A stretch of 51,865 nt of DNA from a virus, in the IMG/VR virus record IMGVR_UViG_3300036770_005931, positions 1 to 51,865 of that record, one strand, 5' to 3'. A program made the position numbers and the translations under genes. The notes beneath the pieces were generated by a model, which worked only from the letters and a program-made list of their open reading frames with translations, made no database searches and was not told where the DNA came from. This document shows positions 1 to 6,146 of the stretch, one piece after another. How positions within the stretch are numbered: position 1 is the stretch's first letter; each line of letters begins with the position of its first letter.

Positions 1-76
1 ACGCCCACAGTCGGGCAGGCTCAATGTCCCAGGGGTCCACGCCCACTCGGTCGGCTATCAGTCGTATCGTCCTCAT
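1..76 (-). CDS. Partial small protein cut by the window edge
   Basis: An open frame starts with ATG at 76 and runs off the left edge after 25 codons (begins MRTIRLIADRVGVDPW). I do not recognise it. The main support is a near-consensus promoter whose -10 element ends 7 nt upstream of the ATG, so the mRNA would be leaderless, as for several other genes here. No ribosome binding site is visible, which fits a leaderless start. Confidence 0.4.
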   Translation of the reverse strand, partial: MRTIRLIADRVGVDPWDIEPARLWA

Positions 77-83
77 GGGTGTA

Positions 84-112
84 ATCATACCACCCTGCTC
101 GTCGCTTGTCAA
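84..112 (-). promoter_or_regulatory. Sigma70-type promoter for a leaderless mRNA
   Basis: On the minus strand TTGACA (107-112) and TATGAT (84-89) are separated by exactly 17 bp. The -10 box ends 7 nt before the ATG at 76, so transcription should begin at or very near the start codon. Confidence 0.75.
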
Positions 113-123
113 CCCCGAACGCG

Positions 124-156
124 AAAAAAAGGGCCGACCCCCGTAGGGGCCGACCC
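124..156 (-). terminator. Intrinsic terminator after the 100-aa gene
   Basis: On the minus strand the arms GGGTCGGCCCC and GGGGTCGGCCC form an 11-bp stem (two wobble pairs) with a short loop, followed by seven T residues (124-130). It lies 14 nt past the stop of the gene at 170-472. Confidence 0.85.
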
Positions 157-169
157 TCCCTCGTCGGCC

Positions 170-472
170 TCAGGCCTCGTCGGTCAGCCAGTCCGGCTCG
201 GGGTTCGGGAACACGCCCTCCATAATGTCGGCCAGCCTCAGCACCAGCAGGTCTCGGGCCTCGCTGTCGGTCACTTCGTCAACGCCCGACTGTTGGGCCA
301 CGAATTCGACCAGTTCGTCGTCGCTCTCGGGAACGACGATGCCCTCGGCCAGCAGGCGCACCAGGGTGTTGCCCACCTTCCGGTTCGCTCGTCGGGTGAA
401 ACACGCCCACGATGCGTTCCCCATCGCGTCTCGCTCCTCGTCGGTCATCAGGACCCTCAGAATGGTAATCAT
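170..472 (-). CDS. Hypothetical small acidic protein (100 aa)
   Basis: I do not recognise this 100-residue protein. It is rich in Asp and Glu, especially in its second half (for example PESDDELVEFVAQQ), and shows no membrane segment or metal-binding motif. The ATG at 472 is preceded by a good GAGAGGAGC-type ribosome binding site. It is probably co-transcribed with the gene at 546-836 upstream, and an intrinsic terminator follows. The GC content here is clearly higher than in the tail region. A long plus-strand frame covers the same DNA, but it lacks a binding site and looks like a codon-bias shadow. Confidence 0.7.
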   Translation of the reverse strand: MITILRVLMTDEERDAMGNASWACFTRRANRKVGNTLVRLLAEGIVVPESDDELVEFVAQQSGVDEVTDSEARDLLVLRLADIMEGVFPNPEPDWLTDEA

Positions 473-512
473 GCCCTTGCTCCTCTCTGTCTCTGTCTCT
501 CTGCGCGCCTCA

Positions 513-538
513 GGGGCCGACCCTTTCGGGCCGACCCC
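513..538 (-). other. Strong GAAA-loop hairpin between two genes
   Basis: On the minus strand GGGGTCGGCCC and GGGTCGGCCCC pair over 11 bp around a GAAA tetraloop. There is no T run after it. Its arms nearly match the terminator stem at 124-156, so the same hairpin follows both genes. It may stabilise or process the mRNA, or be a weak attenuator. Confidence 0.6.
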
Positions 539-545
539 TTCGGTC

Positions 546-836
546 TCAGACCTTCGTGGCCAGGATGGCCAGGGTGTTCACCAGGTCTCGGCGACCGACG
601 ATGCGATTGGCGGTGGCGACCATCTCGTCCCACTTCGCACCGACCGTTCCCGACGCTCCAGCCTGCTGAGCGATGAGGCGGGCGAACCACACGGTCCCTT
701 CGTCCTCCACCTGCTCCTGGCACCAGGTGACCAGGCTCTTCAGGCTCTCCAGTTGCTCCTTCAGGGAGCGAACCTCGGCGACCAGGACCTGCTCCTCGTG
801 CTCTGCGATTTCCTGCCATGTCATCGTTGCTTCCAT
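546..836 (-). CDS. Hypothetical coiled-coil protein (96 aa)
   Basis: The open frame could extend to 1082, but ATG at 836 is preferred: it has an AAGG-type ribosome binding site and a promoter (883-911) directly upstream that would not transcribe the longer version. The resulting 96-residue protein begins MEATMTWQEIAEHEEQ. Residues of roughly 10-45 form a Leu/Glu heptad pattern typical of a short coiled coil. I do not recognise the family. It is the first gene of a two-gene unit with 170-472. Confidence 0.65.
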   Translation of the reverse strand: MEATMTWQEIAEHEEQVLVAEVRSLKEQLESLKSLVTWCQEQVEDEGTVWFARLIAQQAGASGTVGAKWDEMVATANRIVGRRDLVNTLAILATKV

Positions 837-882
837 GTCCTTGCCCTTTCTCTCGGGGAACCCTGCGTTCCCTCGTGACTCC

Positions 883-911
883 ATTATGGGGCATGGGTGT
901 AACAAAAGCAA
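883..911 (-). promoter_or_regulatory. Promoter for the 546-836 gene
   Basis: On the minus strand TTGCTT (906-911) and CATAAT (883-888) are separated by 17 bp. The -10 box ends 46 bp upstream of the ATG at 836, leaving a normal leader with a ribosome binding site. Confidence 0.6.
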
Positions 912-961
912 CTCATGTGCGAAAAAAGCCTCTGACCAGGGACGATGCCCGTCGCCAGCGA

Positions 962-977
962 CGTTCCACGTGGAACA
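962..977. promoter_or_regulatory. parS-like partition site
   Basis: A 14-bp perfect palindrome GTTCCACGTGGAAC (963-976) within CGTTCCACGTGGAACA. Bacterial ParB-binding parS sites follow TGTTNCACGTGNAACA, so 15 of 16 positions agree; the mismatch is the first base. No parA or parB gene is visible in the window, so host ParB or a phage protein encoded elsewhere would have to bind it. Confidence 0.6.
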
Positions 978-991
978 CGAACACCTGTTCG
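978..991. promoter_or_regulatory. LexA/SOS-box-like palindrome
   Basis: CGAACACCTGTTCG is a perfect inverted repeat of the CGAAC-N4-GTTCG form, the core of Gram-positive and actinobacterial LexA boxes. It directly abuts the parS-like palindrome. A related five-copy array lies at 1302-1377. Confidence 0.55.
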
Positions 992-1202
992 CCTCCACTC
1001 GCACCCGCTGACCAGGGCGTTTGTCATGAGAGGCCCCTAGGACGCCCTCTGAGCCACGCACCCGCCTCTCGGCTCCCGACACCCATTCTCGGCGCCAGCG
1101 TCGCTCTCAGGGCAACGTCGTTACACCCTGCGCCCCTCATCGCCCCAGGCCACCAGGCACTTTCGCCCCTCCCTCAGGGTGTAGCACGATGGCCCCTCTG
1201 AC

Positions 1203-1218
1203 GTCAGGCGTCCCTGAC
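1203..1218. promoter_or_regulatory. Palindrome GTCAGG-N4-CCTGAC
   Basis: A perfect 6-bp inverted repeat with a 4-bp centre, the same architecture as the neighbouring CAAGC-N4-GCTTG and CGAAC-N4-GTTCG sites. A partial copy of the motif, CCTGAC, recurs at about 1288-1293. Confidence 0.5.
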
Positions 1219-1230
1219 ACTTGCTGACGA

Positions 1231-1285
1231 CAAGCAAACGCTTGCCCTGTACAAGCAAGTGCTTGCTCTGTACAAGCGTTAGGCG
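1231..1285 (+). repeat. 21-bp iterons with CAAGC-N4-GCTTG palindromes
   Basis: CAAGC occurs at 1231, 1252 and 1273, exactly 21 bp apart. The first two units are near-identical and contain perfect CAAGC-N4-GCTTG palindromes followed by CYCTGTA. The third unit is degenerate after its first half. Iterons of this size are typical binding sites for replication initiators. Confidence 0.7.
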
Positions 1286-1301
1286 TGCCTGACAGGTGTG
1301 A

Positions 1302-1377
1302 CGAACAGATGTTCGGTGCGAACGTGTGTACGACGAACAGATGTACGACGAACGTGTGTTCTGCGAACAGGTGTTCT
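1302..1377 (+). repeat. Five-copy 15-bp array of LexA-like sites
   Basis: Sites start at 1302, 1319, 1334, 1349 and 1364 (spacing 17, 15, 15, 15). Each is CGAAC-N4-GT(T/A)C. The first is a perfect CGAAC-N4-GTTCG palindrome, the fourth and fifth keep GAAC-N4-GTTC, and the second and third end in GTACG. Centres alternate between AGAT/AGGT and GTGT. The form matches the actinobacterial LexA box core. The regular phasing suggests cooperative binding of one protein. Confidence 0.7.
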
Positions 1378-1534
1378 GTGGATAAAGGTGTGGATAACGC
1401 CTTGTGGATGACGCCTGTGGATAAGGTTGAGGTTGTCCCCAGGCTGTGGACGAACCTGTGGACAATGTGGCTGTGGACAAACCCTGTGGACGACGACGAG
1501 GTTATCAACAGGCTGTGGATAAGGCTGTGGATAA
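1377..1534 (-). repeat. DnaA-box cluster
   Basis: Five exact copies of the consensus DnaA box TTATCCACA lie on the minus strand (ending at 1377, 1389, 1416, 1514 and 1526 on the plus coordinate as TGTGGATAA). Near-matches are at 1403, 1445, 1457, 1472 and 1485, and one plus-strand near-match, TTATCAACA, is at 1502. Spacing is mostly 12-15 bp with two 28-29-bp gaps. Such density is a hallmark of DnaA-dependent origins. Confidence 0.75.
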
Positions 1535-1659
1535 CTTTCGAAGCACGAGATGGGGGTTGGGCATCCAAATCGTGGCAAATCGAAGGTGCGGGGCTTTTTC
1601 GCGAAGCGTCCGGCATATGGGGGGCGCACCCATACAACCTCTATTGCACGATTCTTAAA

Positions 1660-1689
1660 TAGATTTATCCAAACCAGCGACGGGCTGTC
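1660..1689 (+). repeat. Degenerate copy of the 27-bp intergenic repeat
   Basis: It begins TAGATTTA and ends CGGGCTGTC, as does the copy at 3662-3688, but the middle differs. It overlaps the end of the minus-strand gene at 1688-2134. Confidence 0.4.
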
Positions 1690-2134
1690 ACAGGCTAGCG
1701 TCGTGCGATTCCGGCATTTCCGTGAAGATGCCGTCATACGCCTCGTCTACCTCGGTTGCCTCTCGGACGAAGGCCACCTTCAGTCGACTGCGGTCGTATC
1801 CCGTAGCGCGTGAAAAAGCGACTCCAGGCGTACTGGTCGGCACGACGATGCCCCAGCACAGGTCGTCATGCCTTTTGATGTACTGCTCCAACTTGCTGTA
1901 GATGTTCGTCGCATGGGTGTATTCGTTGTAGTGCCACTCAATATCATCGGGCGTCCAGTCGTCAGGAGCGGTGATGGTGCACTGCACGGTGACATCCACG
2001 ACGACAGTCCTCTCTCGGCAGACACAATCCTCCTGGTGGGGTTCTCCCAGGTAGGACGGGCAGTAGAAGCACCGCTTGTCCTTTCGCTTTCGAGTGTCGT
2101 CCAGGTTGACGGGCAAATCTTTGCTAGGTCTCAT
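1688..2134 (-). CDS. Hypothetical protein with a cysteine cluster (148 aa)
   Basis: The N-terminal part has a compact cysteine group, C22-x2-C25 and C37-x-C39 with H33 between them, that probably binds zinc. The rest is a soluble mixed domain with several Trp and Tyr residues. The ATG at 2134 has an AGAGGT ribosome binding site and a promoter at 2164-2192. I do not recognise the family. A degenerate intergenic repeat overlaps its stop codon. The next gene upstream on the same strand has its own promoter, so this is probably monocistronic. Confidence 0.7.
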   Translation of the reverse strand: MRPSKDLPVNLDDTRKRKDKRCFYCPSYLGEPHQEDCVCRERTVVVDVTVQCTITAPDDWTPDDIEWHYNEYTHATNIYSKLEQYIKRHDDLCWGIVVPTSTPGVAFSRATGYDRSRLKVAFVREATEVDEAYDGIFTEMPESHDASL

Positions 2135-2163
2135 GATTACCTCTTTCTGTTGTAGGTGGCATG

Positions 2164-2192
2164 AGTGTATGGCCTCATTGCCTTCTTGTCAA
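2164..2192 (-). promoter_or_regulatory. Promoter for the 1688-2134 gene
   Basis: Minus-strand TTGACA (2187-2192) and TACACT (2164-2169) with a 17-bp spacer, about 30 bp upstream of the ATG at 2134. Confidence 0.7.
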
Positions 2193-2254
2193 GGTATTTG
2201 TGTACTGACAATGGGCACCCATCAAAATCTAGAGTTGCACCTCCCTCCGGATAA

Positions 2255-2281
2255 ATTTAGGAGAATGGGGCGCGGGCTATC
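2255..2281 (+). repeat. 27-bp intergenic repeat, copy 1
   Basis: Shares 25 of 27 positions with the copy at 3662-3688. The core reads TTTAGGAGAA then GGGGCGCGGGCT. It lies immediately beyond the stop codon of the minus-strand gene 2282-2800. Its function is unknown. Confidence 0.7.
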
Positions 2282-2800
2282 CTATTTTTTCGGTGGGCGG
2301 TAGGCCGGGTCATTGAGTTGGTCAGTGCGGATGACTCGGGTGTTTTGTGGGTCGTAGGTTGATTCCTCGCCCATTTCCCAGGCGTCGTCGTATCTCAGCC
2401 AGCCGTATAGGGTCACATCTCGAAATTCCGGCGCGATGGCCTCAGCGACCCACAGAACGAGCCCTTTGCCAAGTTGGTGGCGTCGGACGGCGGCCGATTT
2501 GCCAGTTCGGATGCGCCGGACCTCAATATTGGCCCCAACATCAGGGAGGTGCTTGTACTGCTCGTGCTCGGTTTGGTGCCAAACATGGGCATGCCAGTAG
2601 CGGTTTGTGTACTTGGCGACGGCAAGTTCGCAGATGGAGGCGGCTACTAGGGCGGTCCGATTGTCCTCCATGCGCTCAGCCTTGTAATGAGGGGCATCCT
2701 GCTTGGTCCAGTTGGCCGTATAACGCCGTATGCCGACATCGCAGGCATGGGCGTATTCCCAGGTTTCTAGGCCGATTGAGACGGGGACTGGGCTTGTCAT
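2282..2800 (-). CDS. Putative PD-(D/E)XK-like nuclease fold protein (172 aa)
   Basis: E58, D87 and E93-x-R95 are spaced like the E...D...ExK catalytic core of restriction-endonuclease-like folds, with Arg in place of Lys. A hydrophobic strand (GLVLWVAEA, about 112-120) follows. The match is weak and would need profile comparison. The ATG at 2800 lies 6 nt downstream of a TAGTAT -10 box, so the mRNA is predicted to be leaderless. A 27-bp intergenic repeat follows the stop. Confidence 0.6.
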   Translation of the reverse strand: MTSPVPVSIGLETWEYAHACDVGIRRYTANWTKQDAPHYKAERMEDNRTALVAASICELAVAKYTNRYWHAHVWHQTEHEQYKHLPDVGANIEVRRIRTGKSAAVRRHQLGKGLVLWVAEAIAPEFRDVTLYGWLRYDDAWEMGEESTYDPQNTRVIRTDQLNDPAYRPPKK

Positions 2801-2806
2801 GCCTGG

Positions 2807-2835
2807 ATACTAGGAAGTTTCGTGCTGAGTGTCAA
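2807..2835 (-). promoter_or_regulatory. Promoter giving a leaderless mRNA
   Basis: Minus-strand TTGACA (2830-2835) and TAGTAT (2807-2812) with a 17-bp spacer. Only 6 nt separate the -10 box from the ATG at 2800. Confidence 0.8.
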
Positions 2836-2948
2836 GTATTTGAAAGTTTTTCTTGCATTGAGCGACCCAAGCGACCTGAAGTAAATGTACGCATCAAAAA
2901 GTTGCGGTCCCTCTTTCATATTGAGAGTTGATACCCACTAGGAGAGAT

Positions 2949-3647
2949 ATGAGCCACTACAGAGGAATTACCATCAAGAAGACCTACCGCATCGCCCCAG
3001 AGTTCCTGGAGGTGCTGGAACGTCGTCTCGTCAACGACCGGGCCCGAGAGGAGTCCTACGGCGCTCGTAAGAGCCTGTCGCCATTCATGAACTACGCGCC
3101 CTTCAACAAGCATCATTTTGCCCTAATGGTTGAAGTCGCCAAGCGTGAGAGCCACAACCCTCTCATCTATCTGGATGCGATGATTGTCGGCTGGTGTATC
3201 GGATACAGCGCATCGCGCCATTCATTTTCGGCTATTCGACATGGTGGCTACACCTATAACCGAGGTCGGGAGGCTGGTTCGGCACTCTTTCATTACCTAG
3301 AAGACCAGACGATGGATGAGGAGACTCTTTTGCCGATATATCTTCATCTTGACTTTGATTCCATCATCACTGAGAAGGGCTTTATGTGGCATCTGCCTTC
3401 TGCCTGCGACGGTTGTCGTGAGTTGTATCGACAGCAGAGGCGTATCGTCGGGCGAATTGATGGCGACCGTTTGGACGCCAATGACCGGATGTGGGAGATG
3501 ACTACTCGTTCTCTGATGAAGGACATGGTTCGTCGTCGTCCGTTTATTCGTATTGATGACGAGAAGGCCCAGAGGTGGGACGAGATGTGGGAAGACCTAT
3601 TCGGTGAGATGCCGAAAGTGAACCCCTACAAAAATATTGAGCACTGA
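2949..3647 (+). CDS. Hypothetical protein (232 aa)
   Basis: ATG at 2949 (MSHYRGITIKKTY) is preferred over an in-frame ATG at 2928 because AGGAGAG lies just before it. I do not recognise the protein. It is soluble, has a C-x2-C pair (CDGC) near residue 154 and a basic, Trp-rich C-terminal third. The 27-bp repeat lies 14 bp past its stop, and the next plus-strand gene starts 126 bp downstream. A shared early-gene function with that neighbour is possible but not shown. Confidence 0.7.
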   Translation: MSHYRGITIKKTYRIAPEFLEVLERRLVNDRAREESYGARKSLSPFMNYAPFNKHHFALMVEVAKRESHNPLIYLDAMIVGWCIGYSASRHSFSAIRHGGYTYNRGREAGSALFHYLEDQTMDEETLLPIYLHLDFDSIITEKGFMWHLPSACDGCRELYRQQRRIVGRIDGDRLDANDRMWEMTTRSLMKDMVRRRPFIRIDDEKAQRWDEMWEDLFGEMPKVNPYKNIEH

Positions 3648-3661
3648 ACTCTTTCGGTTAG

Positions 3662-3688
3662 ATTTAGGAGAAAGGGGCGCGGGCTGTC
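3662..3688 (+). repeat. 27-bp intergenic repeat, copy 2
   Basis: Differs from copy 1 (2255-2281) at two positions. Here it lies downstream of a plus-strand gene and about 15 bp upstream of a promoter. The two copies therefore have opposite orientations relative to the gene they follow. Confidence 0.7.
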
Positions 3689-3702
3689 GACCCCGGATTT
3701 CG

Positions 3703-3731
3703 TTGACTCTCCGTTCACACACTGTTGTACT
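3703..3731 (+). promoter_or_regulatory. Probable promoter for the 3774-4382 gene
   Basis: TTGACT (3703-3708) and TGTACT (3726-3731) with a 17-bp spacer, about 40 bp upstream of the start codon. The -10 box is weak. Confidence 0.45.
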
Positions 3732-3773
3732 GTTCTCGCACCTCGGGGAAGGGCCCTGAGGTGAGGAGGAATC

Positions 3774-4382
3774 ATGAGCAACTATCCGGGTTTCAGGGGA
3801 GAGGAACAGCACTTCTGGGACGCATCAATCACTCCGGGCGATGACTGTTTGCCCGAATATTCAGAAGCCAGTTTCACTGAACGGAGAAACCCTGTTGTCG
3901 TAGAGCAGGTCAGTCGACGGGCTTTGGGTTTCGGGCATTTCATGATTCAAGTTCTTGGCGACTTGGTGAGGGATGGGAAAACACTTCACGACCTTTATCC
4001 CCGTCTCGTGGAGGGTCCTCAGCAGTCTTATAGCGGTTGGATGCTCAATGACCACACGGAGTTTTGGAATGCGTTGTGTTATCTCACGGCCCCTGAGGAG
4101 AAGCGGTATCACTATTGGGAGGAGTCGGCGTTCTTTCTTCAGTTGTGTTCCGTCTCGTGCACGCTAAAGGAGGCCCACCAATCTCTATTGGAGGAGGCTC
4201 CGCCGTGCATGGGGCAAGTGGTTGATAAGGCGACGGGACAAGTTGATTATCCCGTAACTCTTACTGACGAAAATGGCGAGGAATACCATGAGGTTTTCCG
4301 AAGCATTGATGAGTGGTACGACTATTTCGTGGGAAGCAGACTTGATGCTGAATATGACCGTATTGACAGAGGGGGCGAGTGA
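3774..4382 (+). CDS. Hypothetical protein (202 aa)
   Basis: Begins MSNYPGFRGEEQHF after a strong GAGGAGGAA ribosome binding site. I do not recognise it. It is acidic and aromatic-rich, with no membrane segments. The C-terminal region reads like a beta-strand-rich domain (YPVTLTDENGEEYHEVF). Its stop overlaps the start of a 44-aa gene (TGATG), so the two are translationally coupled. Confidence 0.7.
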   Translation: MSNYPGFRGEEQHFWDASITPGDDCLPEYSEASFTERRNPVVVEQVSRRALGFGHFMIQVLGDLVRDGKTLHDLYPRLVEGPQQSYSGWMLNDHTEFWNALCYLTAPEEKRYHYWEESAFFLQLCSVSCTLKEAHQSLLEEAPPCMGQVVDKATGQVDYPVTLTDENGEEYHEVFRSIDEWYDYFVGSRLDAEYDRIDRGGE

Positions 4383-4516
4383 TGACAAAGGTCAGGTTTA
4401 ACATTTGCGGATGTCGGACGACTCAGCAGTTCTGCCGTCATATGTCGTTCTGTGGCACGCGCCGACAGGTTCAGCGTCAGCGCAAGAAGGTCATTTGTGG
4501 GAGACGGAAGGTGTAG
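4382..4516 (+). CDS. Small Cys/Arg-rich protein (44 aa)
   Basis: A short gene starting at an ATG that shares one base with the upstream stop codon. The product begins MTKVRFNICGCRTTQQFC and is strongly basic. C9, C11, C18, H20, C24 and C39 could build a small zinc-binding unit. The last 26 bp overlap the convergent gene at 4491-4724. The coupled start and cysteine pattern support it; there is no homology evidence. Confidence 0.55.
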   Translation: MTKVRFNICGCRTTQQFCRHMSFCGTRRQVQRQRKKVICGRRKV

Positions 4517-4724
4517 TCCGGGTTTCTTGGGCGGTAATCCATACTCTCGCTCCGCAGGAGTCTGGTTCATCGGATTGCACGATGGTGGCGGCAACTTGCT
4601 CGCAACCACACGGGCAGATGATGTCCAGGCTCCTGTGGTGTGTGGAGCCTTTGTAGGTGCGGTCAATGATGGCGTCTTCGCCCTTTTTGATGTTTTGTTG
4701 GTGGACGTGAACGATGTGCTTCAT
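4491..4724 (-). CDS. Conserved actinophage-type small protein, SCGARVW family (77 aa)
   Basis: The pattern HVHQQNIKK near the N-terminus, a central YKG segment and a C-terminal SCGARVWI resembles a small protein of unknown function that I recall as widespread in actinobacteriophages (HVNQHVI ... SCGARVWIET). This copy has an additional CPCGC cluster in the middle that may bind metal. The start at 4724 has an AAGG ribosome binding site. The repeat array begins 70 bp upstream, so read-through from that side could transcribe the gene. Confidence 0.65.
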   Translation of the reverse strand: MKHIVHVHQQNIKKGEDAIIDRTYKGSTHHRSLDIICPCGCEQVAATIVQSDEPDSCGARVWITAQETRTTPSVSHK

Positions 4725-4793
4725 GAGAGCCTTTTTTAAAAAAATTTTTGGGCGCCTGTGGTGGTCGGATTTTTAAGAACGCTTCGTCGCTTT

Positions 4794-6146
4794 GGTTCTC
4801 TTCAACGGTCTGGCTCGTTCTTCATTCGTGGGTATCTCTTCAACTGCGACTCGTTCGCGGTCTATTGGCTCTCTCCGATTGTGCGACTCACTCGATTGCG
4901 TCGGTTCTCTCTCAAACAATGGTTCATTTACTGTGAATGGTGCTCTTGCCTCTGTTGATTCACTACCTGTTATTGGTGCTCTTGCCTCTGATGGTTCATT
5001 CAGGCGTTTTGGGTACTCGGGGTCAATGATTCGTTTACCCTAGATGGTTGTCTCGTGGACCGCGACTCACTCCCGGTTCTTGGTTTTCTTCGGGCGAATG
5101 GTTCGCACGCAAAAGATGGTTCTCTCTCGTTTGTCGGCTCACACGAATCTCACGGTTCTCTCATCACTATTGGTTCATTCGGTTGTTTTGGTTCTCTCCC
5201 AAGACCCGATTCACTCTGGTCTATTGCCACTATCTCCATGTGTGGTTCGCATGTCGTACACGGTGCACTCTCTGGTATGGCTCACTCCGCAATCTGGTTC
5301 GCTTGTGTTTTCCGGTTCACTTTCCTGGGCTGGTGCTCTCACTTCTGTCGGTTCAATCGGGGAATTACGGATTTCTCTTCGCACGCGTTTCGTTATATGT
5401 GGTCTGGTTCTCTCACTCGTTCTGACTCACTCTTTTTCAACGGCGCTCTTCGTCCTCACGGTTCATTTTCGTCTAGCGGTGCTCTCGTGTCACACGATTC
5501 AATCAGCAGTAAAGGTGCTCTCGTTTCTTGTGTTTCGTTTCCCTCGTCTGGTTCTCTTACAGTGCGCGACTCACTCTTAGCGGTTGGTTCTCTTCCTGAC
5601 TCCTGGTTCGTTCCGACATACCGGTTCTCTTCGCAACTATGACTCACTCAAGTCACATGGAACTCTTCTCTCTACGCGGTTCATTCATTGAGGCTGGTGC
5701 TCTTCCGAGTCCTGATTCGCTCTTTTCACACGGTTCTCTTTGGTCACACGGCTCATTCGCCCCTCTAGGGTCTCTTAGTCAGCGTGATTCATTCGTCAAG
5801 AATGGCGCTCTCATATCCGTTGATTCACTTCTCTGCCCTTGGTTCTCTCAAGACCAGTGGTTCATTCCCGATGTACGGCACTCTAAAAGTCAATGATTCA
5901 CTCAGGGGTGTTGGTGCAATTGTGGCAAGTGGTTCATTCAAGGGGTGTGGTGCGCTTGTGCATCTTGATTCATTCAGCAAGGACGGTACGCTTGTTGGAA
6001 GTGATTCATTCTAGGGGTGCGGAACTCTTCTTCATTTTGATTCATTCGCGGTTTATGGTACTCATAGGTCGCAGGATTCATTTTCGAGGGGCGGTTATCT
6101 CAAGAGCAATGATTCACTTGGCCGTGCTGGTTCTCTCTACTTCCTC
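4794..6146 (+). repeat. Alternating 18-bp / 36-bp tandem array, about 75 units
   Basis: By hand parsing there are about 75 consecutive units, nearly all exactly 18 bp. Each has a conserved 9-bp half and a different 9-bp half. Two unit types alternate without exception: A-type near GGTTCTCTY (variants GGTGCTCTT, GGCGCTCTC) and B-type near GATTCAYTC (variants GGTTCATTC, GACTCACTC). The true period is therefore 36 bp. About nine units have 17 or 19 bp (for example at 4848, 5011, 5262, 5279, 5368, 5387, 5586, 5659, 5822). Read in phase, units encode [GD]-S-[FL]-xxx / G-[SA]-L-xxx hexapeptides with only one in-phase stop (unit at about 6003) before a TGA just after the last unit. The length slips prevent one continuous reading frame. 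It could be a decayed or frameshifted repeat-protein gene, a binding-site array or a non-coding RNA. Confidence 0.9.

Larger units (their letters stand above)
1083..1687. other. Non-coding origin-like region
   Basis: No credible gene lies here; open frames on both strands only read through repeats. The stretch carries, in order, an inverted repeat (TACACCCTG at 1122-1130 and its complement at 1175-1183), a palindrome, 21-bp iterons, a 15-bp LexA-like array, a DnaA-box cluster and a modest AT-rich segment (about 1648-1672). This layout resembles plasmid and chromosomal replication origins. The assignment as an origin is inference. Confidence 0.6.

Noticed and set aside
225-878. A 217-codon plus-strand frame
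   Set aside because: It is antisense to two genes with good promoters and ribosome binding sites, in high-GC DNA where antisense frames stay open.
1121-1737. Overlapping minus- and plus-strand open frames through the DnaA-box region
   Set aside because: Their products only translate the DNA repeats (runs of His, Ser, Thr or Pro-Gln), have no ribosome binding site and cover an origin-like region.
4794-6146. CRISPR array interpretation of the tandem repeats
   Set aside because: Units are only 18 bp, the conserved half is 9 bp and degenerate, two types alternate, and no cas genes are present.
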